Positions 1-8,682 of a stretch of DNA of 64,000 nucleotides are shown here, piece by piece. Each line of letters starts with the position of its first letter. Within the stretch, counting starts at the first letter, position 1. The notes beneath the pieces were generated by a model. It was not told the origin of the DNA, made no database searches, and was given only the letters and a program-made list of their open reading frames with translations. Location of the stretch: contig JAPZUD010000001.1 in NCBI GenBank assembly GCA_027533425.1, positions 310,001 to 374,000 of the forward strand, in the 5' to 3' direction. This stretch comes from Beijerinckiaceae bacterium (lineage in GTDB: Bacteria > Pseudomonadota > Alphaproteobacteria > Rhizobiales > Beijerinckiaceae). Both the position numbers and the translations under genes were made by a program.

Positions 1-1
1 T

Positions 2-1603
<1,602 letters not shown>

Positions 1604-1729
1604 CCCTGTCCGGTCAAGAGCCGGGGCGATCACGAAAATGTGGGCAGCTGCGGCCTCACAACCGCGTGACAACCGGCCCTTCTCGGATAGTCTCGAACCA
1701 TTCCAGAAAAAGCTTCCGGGGAGGTCTCG
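1604..1729. other. Intergenic region before the hydroxylase-sox operon
   Basis: These 126 bases separate the ABC ATPase stop from the first gene of the iorAB-sox operon. The last part is a good ribosome binding site, GGGGAGG, about six bases before the ATG at 1730. A weak promoter-like pair is visible, GTGACA at 1666-1671 and TAGTCT at 1688-1693 with 16 bases between. It matches sigma-70 poorly and I would not rely on it. No clear terminator is seen after the ATPase gene, so some read-through is possible. Confidence 0.3.
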
Positions 1730-2179
1730 ATGGCCAGCTTGAATGTCAACGGACGCGTGGTCGAGATCGACGCGCATCCGGATACGCCGCTGCTCTGGGC
1801 TTTGCGCGAGCAGGCCGGGTTGACGGGCACGAAATACGGCTGCGGCATCGCCCAATGCGGCGCCTGCACCGTCCATATCGATGGCGAGCCGGTCCGGTCC
1901 TGCTCGATCACGCTCGGTTCGTTGAAGGCCAACCAGAAGATCGTTACGATCGAGGGGCTTTCCCCGGATATCAGCCATCCGATCCAGAAGGCCTGGCTGC
2001 AGCTCGACGTGCCGCAATGCGGCTATTGCCAGTCCGGCATGATCATGGCGGCAGCGGCGCTTCTCGCGAAGAAGCCCAAGCCGACCGACGCCGACATCGA
2101 CGAGGCGATGACCAATATCTGTCGCTGCGGCACCTATAATCGCGTGCGGGCGGGCATCAAGCTCGCTGCCGGCATCTGA
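1730..2179 (+). CDS. 2Fe-2S subunit of a xanthine-dehydrogenase-family molybdenum hydroxylase (IorA type)
   Basis: This 149-residue protein is the small iron-sulfur subunit of a two-subunit molybdenum hydroxylase, as in isoquinoline 1-oxidoreductase and periplasmic aldehyde oxidases. The N-terminal plant-type ferredoxin cluster is CGIAQCGAC plus a later Cys (VRSC). The C-terminal four-helix cluster has CGYCQSGM and CRCGTYNR. All eight cluster cysteines appear present, so two 2Fe-2S centres are expected to pass electrons from the molybdenum subunit. It has no signal peptide and would be carried across the membrane with its Tat-signalled partner, which starts 12 bases downstream. There is no FAD subunit gene, as is usual where a cytochrome c is the acceptor. 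Family assignment is firm; the substrate is unknown. Confidence 0.9.
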   Translation: MASLNVNGRVVEIDAHPDTPLLWALREQAGLTGTKYGCGIAQCGACTVHIDGEPVRSCSITLGSLKANQKIVTIEGLSPDISHPIQKAWLQLDVPQCGYCQSGMIMAAAALLAKKPKPTDADIDEAMTNICRCGTYNRVRAGIKLAAGI

Positions 2180-2191
2180 GGGGAGGCGATC

Positions 2192-4363
2192 ATGGCTGAC
2201 AATGCTGTTCTTTCCCGCCGCTCGCTCCTGAAGGGCTCCGCCGCGGCGGCCGGCGCCTTCACATTGGGCTTCTCCATCCCGTTCACCGAGGCGCAGGCCC
2301 AGGCCGCGACGCCGGAAGTCAACGCCTGGGTGGTGATCCACCCGGATGACCGGATCGTCGTGCGCATCGCCCGCTCGGAAATGGGGCAGGGCACGTTGAC
2401 TGGCCTCGCCCAGCTGGTGGCCGAGGAACTCGAGGCCGATTGGTCGAAGGTGAGCTGGGAATACCCGACCCCGGGCGAGAACCTGCGCCGCAACCGCGTC
2501 TGGCGCAATTTCTCGACCGGCGGTTCGCGCGGGATCCGCGAGAGCCATCAATATGTCCGCGAGGGTGGTGCGGCGGCCCGGATCATGCTTGTCCAAGCGG
2601 CGGCAAAGGAATGGGGCGTTCCCGAGGGCGAATGCCGCGCGGCGAAGAGCGTCATCACCCACACGCCGACCGGCCGCACGGTCACCTATGGCAAGGTGGC
2701 GGCTGCTGCCGCGAAGCTGGAAGTGCCGAAGGACGTCAAGCTCAAGCCCGCGAGCGAATGGACCATCGCCGGCAAGTCGGTGAAGCGGCTCGATACGGTC
2801 GACAAGCTCAACGGCAAGCAGGTCTATGGCGCCGATATCCGGCTGCCGGGCATGCTCAACGCCGCGATCAGGGCCTGCCCTGTTTTCGGCGGAACGCTGG
2901 TCAGCTTCGATGCGGCCAAGGTAACCGGCATGCCGGGTGTGAAGAAGGTCGTTCAGGTCGACCGGCGCACCGTGGCTGTGATTGCCGACCATTGGTGGCA
3001 GGCCAAGACCGCTCTCGAAGCGCTGCCCATCACCTGGGATAACGGCCCGCATGCCTCGGCCTCGTCCGAGACGATTGCTGCCACCCTGCGCGAAGGGCTC
3101 GATGCCGAGCAGGCGTTCGAGGGCAACAAGGCGGGGGATGCGAAAGGCGCCATCGCGTCGGCAGCCAAGCGGGTGGAAGCGACCTATTCCTACCCGTTCC
3201 AGAACCATGCCTGCATGGAGCCGATGAATGCCACCGCGCTCTGGACGCCGGAGAAATGCGAGGTCTGGTGCCCGACGCAGAACGGGGAATCGGCGCTGGC
3301 TGCCGCCATCGAGGCCTCCGGCCATCCGGCCGCGAAATGCGATGTGCACAAGGTCCATCTCGGCGGCGGCTTCGGCCGGCGCGGTCGATCGGATTATGTC
3401 ACCCAGGCCGTCCTGATCGCGAAGCAGATGCCCGGCACGCCGGTCAAGCTGCTCTGGAGCCGCGAGGAGGACATGCTGCAGGGCACCTACCACCCGATCA
3501 CCATGGCGCGGATGGTCGGCGGGCTCGACAAGGACGGCAATCTTGTCGGCCTCCACATGCGGATTTCCGGCCAGTCGATCCTGTCGGGCGTCAATCCGCA
3601 GGGCTTGCAGAACGGCCGCGATCCGGTGGTCTTCCAGGGGCTGAATCCGGGCGGGCAAGAAGGCCCCTTCGGCTATGGCATCCCGAACCTGCTGATCGAC
3701 CATGCCATGCGCAACCCGCATGTGCCGCCGGGCTTCTGGCGCGGCGTGAACCTCAACCAGAACGCCATCTATGTCGAATGCTTCATGGATGAACTGGCTC
3801 ACGCGGCCGGGGTCGATCCGCTCGAGTTCCGCCGCAGGCTGATGAAGAACACGCCGAAGCATCTCGCCGTGCTCGAGGCCGTGGCCAAGGGCATCGGATG
3901 GGGTTCGCCCTCGGCGCCGGGCACGGCGAAAGGCCTCGCCCAGATCATGGGCTTCGGCTCCTACGTCGCGGCGGCGGCCGAGGTTTCGGTGTCGAATGCC
4001 GGCGAGATCAAGGTCCACCGCATCGTCGCGGCCACCAATCCGGGCCATGTGGTCAATCCGGACCAGGTGGCAGCCCAGGTCGAGGGGTCCTTCGTCTATG
4101 GCCTCTCGGCGGCCTTCCATCAGGAATGCACGGTGAAGAACGGCCGGATCGTCGAGGAAAATTTCGACACCTATCCCGCCATGCGGATCAACGAGATGCC
4201 GAAGGTCGAGAGCATTCTCGTCCCGTCGGGCGATTTCTGGGGCGGCGTCGGCGAGCCGACCATCGCAGTCGCAGCTCCGGCGGTGATGAACGCGATCTTC
4301 GCCGCCACGGGCAAGCGCGTTCGCTCGCTGCCGCTCAAGAACGCGGATCTGCGCCGGGCGTGA
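2192..4363 (+). CDS. Molybdopterin-binding catalytic subunit, IorB-type hydroxylase
   Basis: This 723-residue protein is the large catalytic subunit of a xanthine-dehydrogenase-family enzyme. It begins with a Tat signal, SRRSLLKGSAAAAGAF, followed by AQAQA, a likely cleavage region, so it works in the periplasm. Family motifs include the repeat EMGQGT and the glycine-rich GGGFGRRG near residue 390, which contacts the molybdopterin cofactor. Near the C-terminus, GGVGEPTIAVAAPAV contains the Glu that acts as base in this family. The ATG follows GGGGAGG. Its stop overlaps the soxX GTG by four bases, so the two are probably translationally coupled. Relatives hydroxylate N-heterocycles or oxidise aldehydes. 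Coupling to sox genes here may point to a sulfur-containing substrate, but that is inference. Confidence 0.9.
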   Translation: MADNAVLSRRSLLKGSAAAAGAFTLGFSIPFTEAQAQAATPEVNAWVVIHPDDRIVVRIARSEMGQGTLTGLAQLVAEELEADWSKVSWEYPTPGENLRRNRVWRNFSTGGSRGIRESHQYVREGGAAARIMLVQAAAKEWGVPEGECRAAKSVITHTPTGRTVTYGKVAAAAAKLEVPKDVKLKPASEWTIAGKSVKRLDTVDKLNGKQVYGADIRLPGMLNAAIRACPVFGGTLVSFDAAKVTGMPGVKKVVQVDRRTVAVIADHWWQAKTALEALPITWDNGPHASASSETIAATLREGLDAEQAFEGNKAGDAKGAIASAAKRVEATYSYPFQNHACMEPMNATALWTPEKCEVWCPTQNGESALAAAIEASGHPAAKCDVHKVHLGGGFGRRGRSDYVTQAVLIAKQMPGTPVKLLWSREEDMLQGTYHPITMARMVGGLDKDGNLVGLHMRISGQSILSGVNPQGLQNGRDPVVFQGLNPGGQEGPFGYGIPNLLIDHAMRNPHVPPGFWRGVNLNQNAIYVECFMDELAHAAGVDPLEFRRRLMKNTPKHLAVLEAVAKGIGWGSPSAPGTAKGLAQIMGFGSYVAAAAEVSVSNAGEIKVHRIVAATNPGHVVNPDQVAAQVEGSFVYGLSAAFHQECTVKNGRIVEENFDTYPAMRINEMPKVESILVPSGDFWGGVGEPTIAVAAPAVMNAIFAATGKRVRSLPLKNADLRRA

Positions 4364-4818
4364 GCGAGCAGGCCGGACATGCCGGAACGAGGAGGCTGCC
4401 GTGGCTTGCCATCGCGGCCTTCTTCGCAGTCCTCGCCATGCCGGCCCGGGCCCAGCCGGCCGTGCCGGAGGCAGGCCCCCTGCCGGTCTCCCGGCCACCG
4501 GATGCCGAGAATGGCCGTCGGATCGTTGCCGACCGGCGCAAGGGGCTGTGCCTGCTCTGCCATTCCGGGCCGTTCCCGGAGGTTCGGTTCCAGGGTGATC
4601 TCGCCCCTTCACTGGCGGGTGCCGGAAGCCGGTGGACGCCGGCCCAATTGCGGGCCCGGCTGATCGACAGCCGGCAGGTCAATGGCGAAACGATCATGCC
4701 GCCCTATTTCCGGGCGGAGGGTCAGACACGGATGGCCCGGGCCTTTGCGGGCCGGACCATCCTCACAGCCGAGGAGATCGAGGATGTCACGGCGTTTCTC
4801 GCCACCCTTCGCGAGTGA
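4360..4818 (+). CDS. soxX: SoxX, monohaem cytochrome c of the SoxAX complex
   Basis: SoxX passes electrons from SoxA when SoxAX joins a sulfur compound to the SoxY cysteine in the periplasm. The 152-residue product has a Sec signal (LAIAAFFAVLAMPARAQ), a haem site CLLCH and a downstream MPPY that should supply the axial Met. The segments GDLAPSLAGAG and RARLIDSR are typical of SoxX. The only start before the signal is GTG at 4360, which overlaps the upstream stop as GTGA; the in-frame ATG at 4438 lies inside the signal. The 3' end overlaps soxY by 35 bases in another frame. I considered a generic acceptor cytochrome for the hydroxylase, but adjacent soxY, soxZ and soxA favour SoxX. One cytochrome could serve both roles. 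Confidence 0.88.
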   Translation: MSEQAGHAGTRRLPWLAIAAFFAVLAMPARAQPAVPEAGPLPVSRPPDAENGRRIVADRRKGLCLLCHSGPFPEVRFQGDLAPSLAGAGSRWTPAQLRARLIDSRQVNGETIMPPYFRAEGQTRMARAFAGRTILTAEEIEDVTAFLATLRE

Positions 4819-5260
4819 GGCCAGCCGGCGCGCCGTTCTGGCCGGCGGCTTGGCGGCCATCGGCCTCGTGACCTTGCGGCCGGTCCGTGCGGAACCGGAG
4901 GACATGGCCCGCGCGATCCGGGACTTTACCGGCGGGATCGAACCCCGCACCGGGAAGGTGACGCTCGATATCGCGCCGCTGGTCGAGAACGGCAATGCCG
5001 TTTCCTTCGAGGTGGTGGTCGATCACCCGATGAAGCCGGAGGATCATGTCCGCGAGATTGCGCTCTTCACCGACAAGAACCCGTTGCCCGATGTCGCTGT
5101 CTTCCGCCTGACGCCGCATATGGGCAAGGCCCATGTCGTCAGCCGGATGCGGCTTGCCACGACACAGCATGTCACCGCCGTGGCCCGTCTCTCGGATGGC
5201 TCCTTCTGGGCAGACCGGCGGGAGGTTATCGTCACCATTGCCGCCTGTACGGAGGAATAG
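4784..5260 (+). CDS. soxY: SoxY, sulfur-carrier subunit with atypical C-terminus
   Basis: SoxY carries the sulfur substrate covalently on a cysteine at its flexible C-terminus. The product has 158 residues, a Tat signal (ASRRAVLAGGLAAIGL) and the SoxY fold segments LDIAPLVENGNAV, FEVVVDHPM and HMGKAHV. The ATG at 4784 lies inside the end of soxX and follows GAGGAG; longer in-frame starts would place the Tat motif far from the N-terminus. The protein ends in IAACTEE instead of the canonical GGCGG. The only cysteine is four residues from the end, so a carrier Cys is kept but its glycine swinging arm is not. SoxZ follows after two bases. Confidence 0.88.
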   Translation: MSRRFSPPFASEASRRAVLAGGLAAIGLVTLRPVRAEPEDMARAIRDFTGGIEPRTGKVTLDIAPLVENGNAVSFEVVVDHPMKPEDHVREIALFTDKNPLPDVAVFRLTPHMGKAHVVSRMRLATTQHVTAVARLSDGSFWADRREVIVTIAACTEE

Positions 5261-5262
5261 CC

Positions 5263-5592
5263 ATGGCCACGGCAATGATCCTGCTGCCGCGCACCACGAT
5301 CCGCGCCGGGGACGTGGTCATGGTCAAGGCGATGATCTCGCATCCGATGGAGACCGGCTTCCGCCGGACCGAGACCGGAGGCGAGATCCCGAGGAACATC
5401 ATCCGGCAGTTTTCCTGCCGCTATGCGGGCGAGATCGTCTTCTCCTGCGATTTCCACCCCGCCATCGCGGCCAATCCCTTCCTGTCCTTCCCGGTCCGTG
5501 CAGCCCGGAGCGGGTCGCTCGAATTTGTCTGGCGCGGCGACAATGGCTTTCTCCATCGCGAGCAGGCCATGTTGCAGGTCGTGGCTTCGTGA
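5263..5592 (+). CDS. soxZ: SoxZ, partner of the sulfur carrier
   Basis: SoxZ forms a heterodimer with SoxY and helps dock it to the Sox enzymes. The 109-residue product has the family pattern of an immunoglobulin-like sandwich: AGDVVMVKAMISHPMETGFR near the start, then PRNIIRQFSCRYAGE and FSCDFHPAIAANPFLSF. Length matches the family. It has no signal peptide, so it is expected to cross the membrane with Tat-exported SoxY. The ATG at 5263 follows CGGAGGAATAGCC, which contains a ribosome binding site running into the soxY stop. The last codons overlap the soxA GTG by four bases. Confidence 0.92.
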   Translation: MATAMILLPRTTIRAGDVVMVKAMISHPMETGFRRTETGGEIPRNIIRQFSCRYAGEIVFSCDFHPAIAANPFLSFPVRAARSGSLEFVWRGDNGFLHREQAMLQVVAS

Positions 5593-6368
5593 CGGGTCGG
5601 ACGGGGCGCACCGTCGCGCTGCTCATGCTGCTGCTCGCCGCCGTCCGGGCGGACGAGATCCCGGCAAGCCAGCGCCTTTCCGGTTACGATATGATGGGCG
5701 CCGAGGCCCAGGCCATGCAGCGCGATGATTTCGCCAATCCCGCAATGCTCGCCGTGAAGGAGGGCGAGGCGCTCTGGAAGGCCGCGCCGGGAGAGGGGCG
5801 ACCATCCTGCCAGTCCTGCCATGGCGAGGCTGCCGCCACGATGGGCGGGGTCGCCGCCCGCTTTCCTGCCCGCGAGGGCACGACCGGCCGCCTTCTGGAT
5901 CTGCCAGGTCAGATCCAGGCCTGCCAGACGGAACGGCAGGGCCTTCCCCCGGCCACACGGGAAAGCGCCGCGCTGCTGGCCCTCGAGGCCTATCTGGCCG
6001 TGCAGTCGCGCGGCCAGCCGCTGGCCTCGCCCCGGGCGCGCGGGCTTGGGGATGCGGTTTCGCGCGGGGAGGCGCTGTACCGCCAGCGCTTTGGCCAGCT
6101 CGATCTCTCCTGCGCGCAATGCCATAGCCAGAACTGGGGCCGCTCCCTCGGCGGCACGCGCATCCCGCAGGCCCATCCGACCGGATATCCTCTGTTCCGG
6201 ATGGAATGGCAGGCGATCGGTTCGCTGCAGCGCCGCTTCCGCAACTGCATGACCGGCATCCGTGCCGAACCGTTTCCGCCCGGCGCACCGGAATGGATCG
6301 ATCTCGAGATCTATCTGAAAGAGCGCGCGGCCGGCATGGCGATAGACGCACCGGCCGTGCGACCCTGA
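5589..6368 (+). CDS. soxA: SoxA, dihaem cytochrome c with catalytic cysteine
   Basis: SoxA is the catalytic subunit of SoxAX, which oxidatively joins a thio compound to SoxY. The 259-residue product has a Sec signal (TVALLMLLLAAVRA). It has two haem sites, CQSCH and CAQCH, so it is the dihaem form. The distal active-site cysteine lies in RFRNCMTGIRAEPF, the segment that supplies the persulfide haem ligand. The motif GNTR-like region is present as GGTRIPQAHPTGYP. The GTG start overlaps the soxZ stop (GTGA) and directly precedes the signal. This is the last gene of the operon; a convergent gene begins four bases downstream and no terminator hairpin separates them. Confidence 0.92.
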   Translation: MTGRTGRTVALLMLLLAAVRADEIPASQRLSGYDMMGAEAQAMQRDDFANPAMLAVKEGEALWKAAPGEGRPSCQSCHGEAAATMGGVAARFPAREGTTGRLLDLPGQIQACQTERQGLPPATRESAALLALEAYLAVQSRGQPLASPRARGLGDAVSRGEALYRQRFGQLDLSCAQCHSQNWGRSLGGTRIPQAHPTGYPLFRMEWQAIGSLQRRFRNCMTGIRAEPFPPGAPEWIDLEIYLKERAAGMAIDAPAVRP

Positions 6369-6372
6369 TCAC

Positions 6373-7110
6373 CTACTGCCCGGTTTCGGGCACGCGCACG
6401 ATGTTCCAGTCTCCGTCCCAGAGGCCACGCCGGGCGGCCAAGGCGGCATCACGCGCCGCCAGCATCGCGCGGTCCTGAAGCGCCCGCGCCGGCCGGGCCC
6501 AGCCCCCCTCGACCAGCAACAGCGCGAGGTCGCGCCCGTCCACGAGGCAGGTCCAGCGTGCCGTCCCGGGGTCGCGCGGGGAGCGGATCGGCTGGCCGGA
6601 TTGCAATGTGCAGAGCAGGTCCTTGCCTCGAACATGCCCGACAAGCGCCGCTCGGGCCTGTAGGCCGCACGCCCAGAGGCGCTTGTCGCCGCCGAGGCAG
6701 ATGGCCGAGGCAGGCGGGCTGTCGAGCCCGTCCAGCGCGATGGTGATTTCCTCGTTGGTCAGGATGTCGCCCCTGAGCGGCTCGAACGGGCCGGCAATCC
6801 GGACCGGCCGGGCAAAGCGCGAGCGATGGCCGAAATCGCGTGGCATGAAGGGCGAAAGCCGGTCATCGCCGGCATCCTCCTGCGGGCCGGCCGTTGCCAC
6901 CGGGCGCGGTGCCTGCGCCACGCCGACAAGGATATCCGGCGGCTGGGGGCGCAACTCGGGGATGAAGCGATAGGCCGCGAGGCCGATCGCCACGACAACG
7001 AGGCTGCCGAGAGCGGTCAGCGTCAGGCTGCCGAGACGCAGCCTCGGCTGTCGGGGATCGTTTCCTTCACTGGGCCCCGTCTGCGGGGCCTCGCTCGATC
7101 GTGGCGGCAT
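6373..7110 (-). CDS. Membrane-anchored staphylococcal-nuclease-fold protein, probably inactive
   Basis: The 245-residue product has a short basic N-terminus and one membrane segment (LTALGSLVVVAIGLAAYRF). A proline-rich linker follows, then a C-terminal domain that resembles SNase-like proteins: IALDGLDSPP, ACGLQARAALVGHVRGKDLLC, LVEGGWARP and RRGLWDG. In active SNase homologues the first of these reads G-[IL]-D-[AT]-P-E, with a catalytic Glu, and a DRYGR-type segment follows. Here the Glu position is Pro and the DRYGR segment is not recognisable, so nuclease activity is doubtful. The ATG at 7110 is preferred; an upstream TTG at 7149 would add 13 residues. Neither has a strong ribosome binding site. 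Confidence 0.6.
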   Translation of the reverse strand: MPPRSSEAPQTGPSEGNDPRQPRLRLGSLTLTALGSLVVVAIGLAAYRFIPELRPQPPDILVGVAQAPRPVATAGPQEDAGDDRLSPFMPRDFGHRSRFARPVRIAGPFEPLRGDILTNEEITIALDGLDSPPASAICLGGDKRLWACGLQARAALVGHVRGKDLLCTLQSGQPIRSPRDPGTARWTCLVDGRDLALLLVEGGWARPARALQDRAMLAARDAALAARRGLWDGDWNIVRVPETGQ

Positions 7111-7281
7111 TCGGGCCCCGGATGCATGTCTGCCCGACGATAAGCCCAAACCCGGGCCGGGTGTCCAGCCTCCGCGTCACCCATCGGGCAGCAGATCGCG
7201 GATTGCCAGGGATCTCCCCTTGCACATGCAGGCAGGCTGGAGAACATTCGGACCAACTTGATCATCACCGGAACCCCGACC

Positions 7282-8676
7282 ATGCCCCACGCCGATCGAC
7301 GCGCCGCCCTTTCCCGTGCGGCCGAATCCTTCACATCCGGAGCCTTCCGGGCGAAGCTCGCGCGCCGGATCGCCCTGCCGACCGAGAGCCAGAACCCCGA
7401 CCGGTCGGACGCGCTGGTCGCCTACCTGACCGACGAGATGGTGCCGGATTTCCAGGCGATGGGCTTTTCCACCGAGATCCTGCCCAATCCCCGCGGCGGC
7501 GGACCCTTCCTCCTTGCCTCTCGGATCGAGGATCCTGCCCTGCCGACTGTGCTGGGCTATGGCCATGGCGATGTCATCCGCGGCATGGATGCGGAATGGT
7601 CGGAAGGCCTCTCGCCCTGGCAGCTCGTCGAGCGTGGCGATCGCTGGTATGGCCGCGGCGTTGTCGACAACAAGGGCCAGCACCAGATCAATATGGAGGC
7701 CCTGCGCGCCGTGCTGGAAACGCGCGGCACGCTCGGGTTCAACGCGAAATACATTATCGAGATGGGCGAGGAGATGGGCTCGCCCGGCCTGCGCGAGATC
7801 TGCGAGCAGAACCGCGAAAAGCTGGCAGCCGACCTGCTCGTCGCCTCGGATGGCCCGCGCCTCTCGGCGGCCCGGCCAACCATTTTCCTCGGTGCGCGTG
7901 GTGGGTTCACCTTCGACATGTGGATCGATGCGCGGGAAGGCGGCCATCATTCGGGCAATTGGGGCGGGCTGATCTCCAATCCCGGGATCGAACTGGCCCA
8001 TGCCATCGCCTCGCTGGTTGGCCCGACCGGGCAGATCCGCGTGCCTGAATTCGTCCCGCGGGAGATTCCGGCCTCTGTCCGCCGGGTGCTGGCGGATATC
8101 GAGGTGACCTCGAACGAGGGCGGGCCCGCGCTGGAGCCGCATTGGGGCGAGCCCGGCCTGACCCTGGCCGAGAAGGTGTTCGGCTGGTGCAACCTTGAAG
8201 TGCTGGCCTTCGAATGCGGCAATCCGAAAGCCCCGGTCAATGCCATTCCGCCCCGGGCCTGGGCGCGGATGCAGCTGCGCTTCGTCGTCGGGATCGATAC
8301 CGACAACCTGATGGCCAACCTGCGTCGCTTCCTCGACCGGCAGGGCTTTGCCCATGTGAAGATCGGCCCGTCGCGGGATTCCATGTTCATCGCGACGCGC
8401 ATGGACCCGGATCACCCGCAGGTGCAATTCGCCATCCGCAGCCTCACCGCGACCCATGGCACGGCGCCGGCCATCCTGCCCAATCTCGGCGGGTCCTTGC
8501 CCAATGACATCTTCACCGATGTGCTGGGCCTGACGACGATCTGGGTGCCGCATTCCTACCCGGCCTGTTCGCAGCACGCGCCGAACGAGCATGTGCCGGT
8601 CGAGATCATCCGGCAGGGCCTTCAGCTGATGGCCGGCCTGTATTGGGATATCGGCGAGGGCATTCCGCGAGGATAA
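7282..8676 (+). CDS. M20-family metallopeptidase
   Basis: The product is a cytoplasmic zinc amidohydrolase of the ArgE/DapE/carboxypeptidase G2 family, 464 residues from the ATG at 7282. Expected metal ligands are visible: His in GYGHGDV, the bridging Asp in RGVVDNKGQ, the general-base and ligand Glu pair in EMGEEMGSPG, Asp in VASDGPR and the late His in CSQHAPNEHVP. The dimerisation segment contains HSGNWGG. An in-frame TTG at 7258 would add eight residues and has GGAGAA upstream, so the exact start is uncertain. The gene ends six bases from a convergent penicillin-acylase gene and lies close to a peptide importer. A role in cleaving imported peptides or acylated amino acids is inferred from this setting. 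Confidence 0.85.
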   Translation: MPHADRRAALSRAAESFTSGAFRAKLARRIALPTESQNPDRSDALVAYLTDEMVPDFQAMGFSTEILPNPRGGGPFLLASRIEDPALPTVLGYGHGDVIRGMDAEWSEGLSPWQLVERGDRWYGRGVVDNKGQHQINMEALRAVLETRGTLGFNAKYIIEMGEEMGSPGLREICEQNREKLAADLLVASDGPRLSAARPTIFLGARGGFTFDMWIDAREGGHHSGNWGGLISNPGIELAHAIASLVGPTGQIRVPEFVPREIPASVRRVLADIEVTSNEGGPALEPHWGEPGLTLAEKVFGWCNLEVLAFECGNPKAPVNAIPPRAWARMQLRFVVGIDTDNLMANLRRFLDRQGFAHVKIGPSRDSMFIATRMDPDHPQVQFAIRSLTATHGTAPAILPNLGGSLPNDIFTDVLGLTTIWVPHSYPACSQHAPNEHVPVEIIRQGLQLMAGLYWDIGEGIPRG

Positions 8677-8682
8677 TGGCCC

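Noticed and set aside
4682-4783. Longer soxY start at 4682
   Set aside because: It would add 34 residues before the Tat motif, all overlapping soxX. The ATG at 4784 has a GAGGAG upstream and places the twin arginines near the N-terminus.
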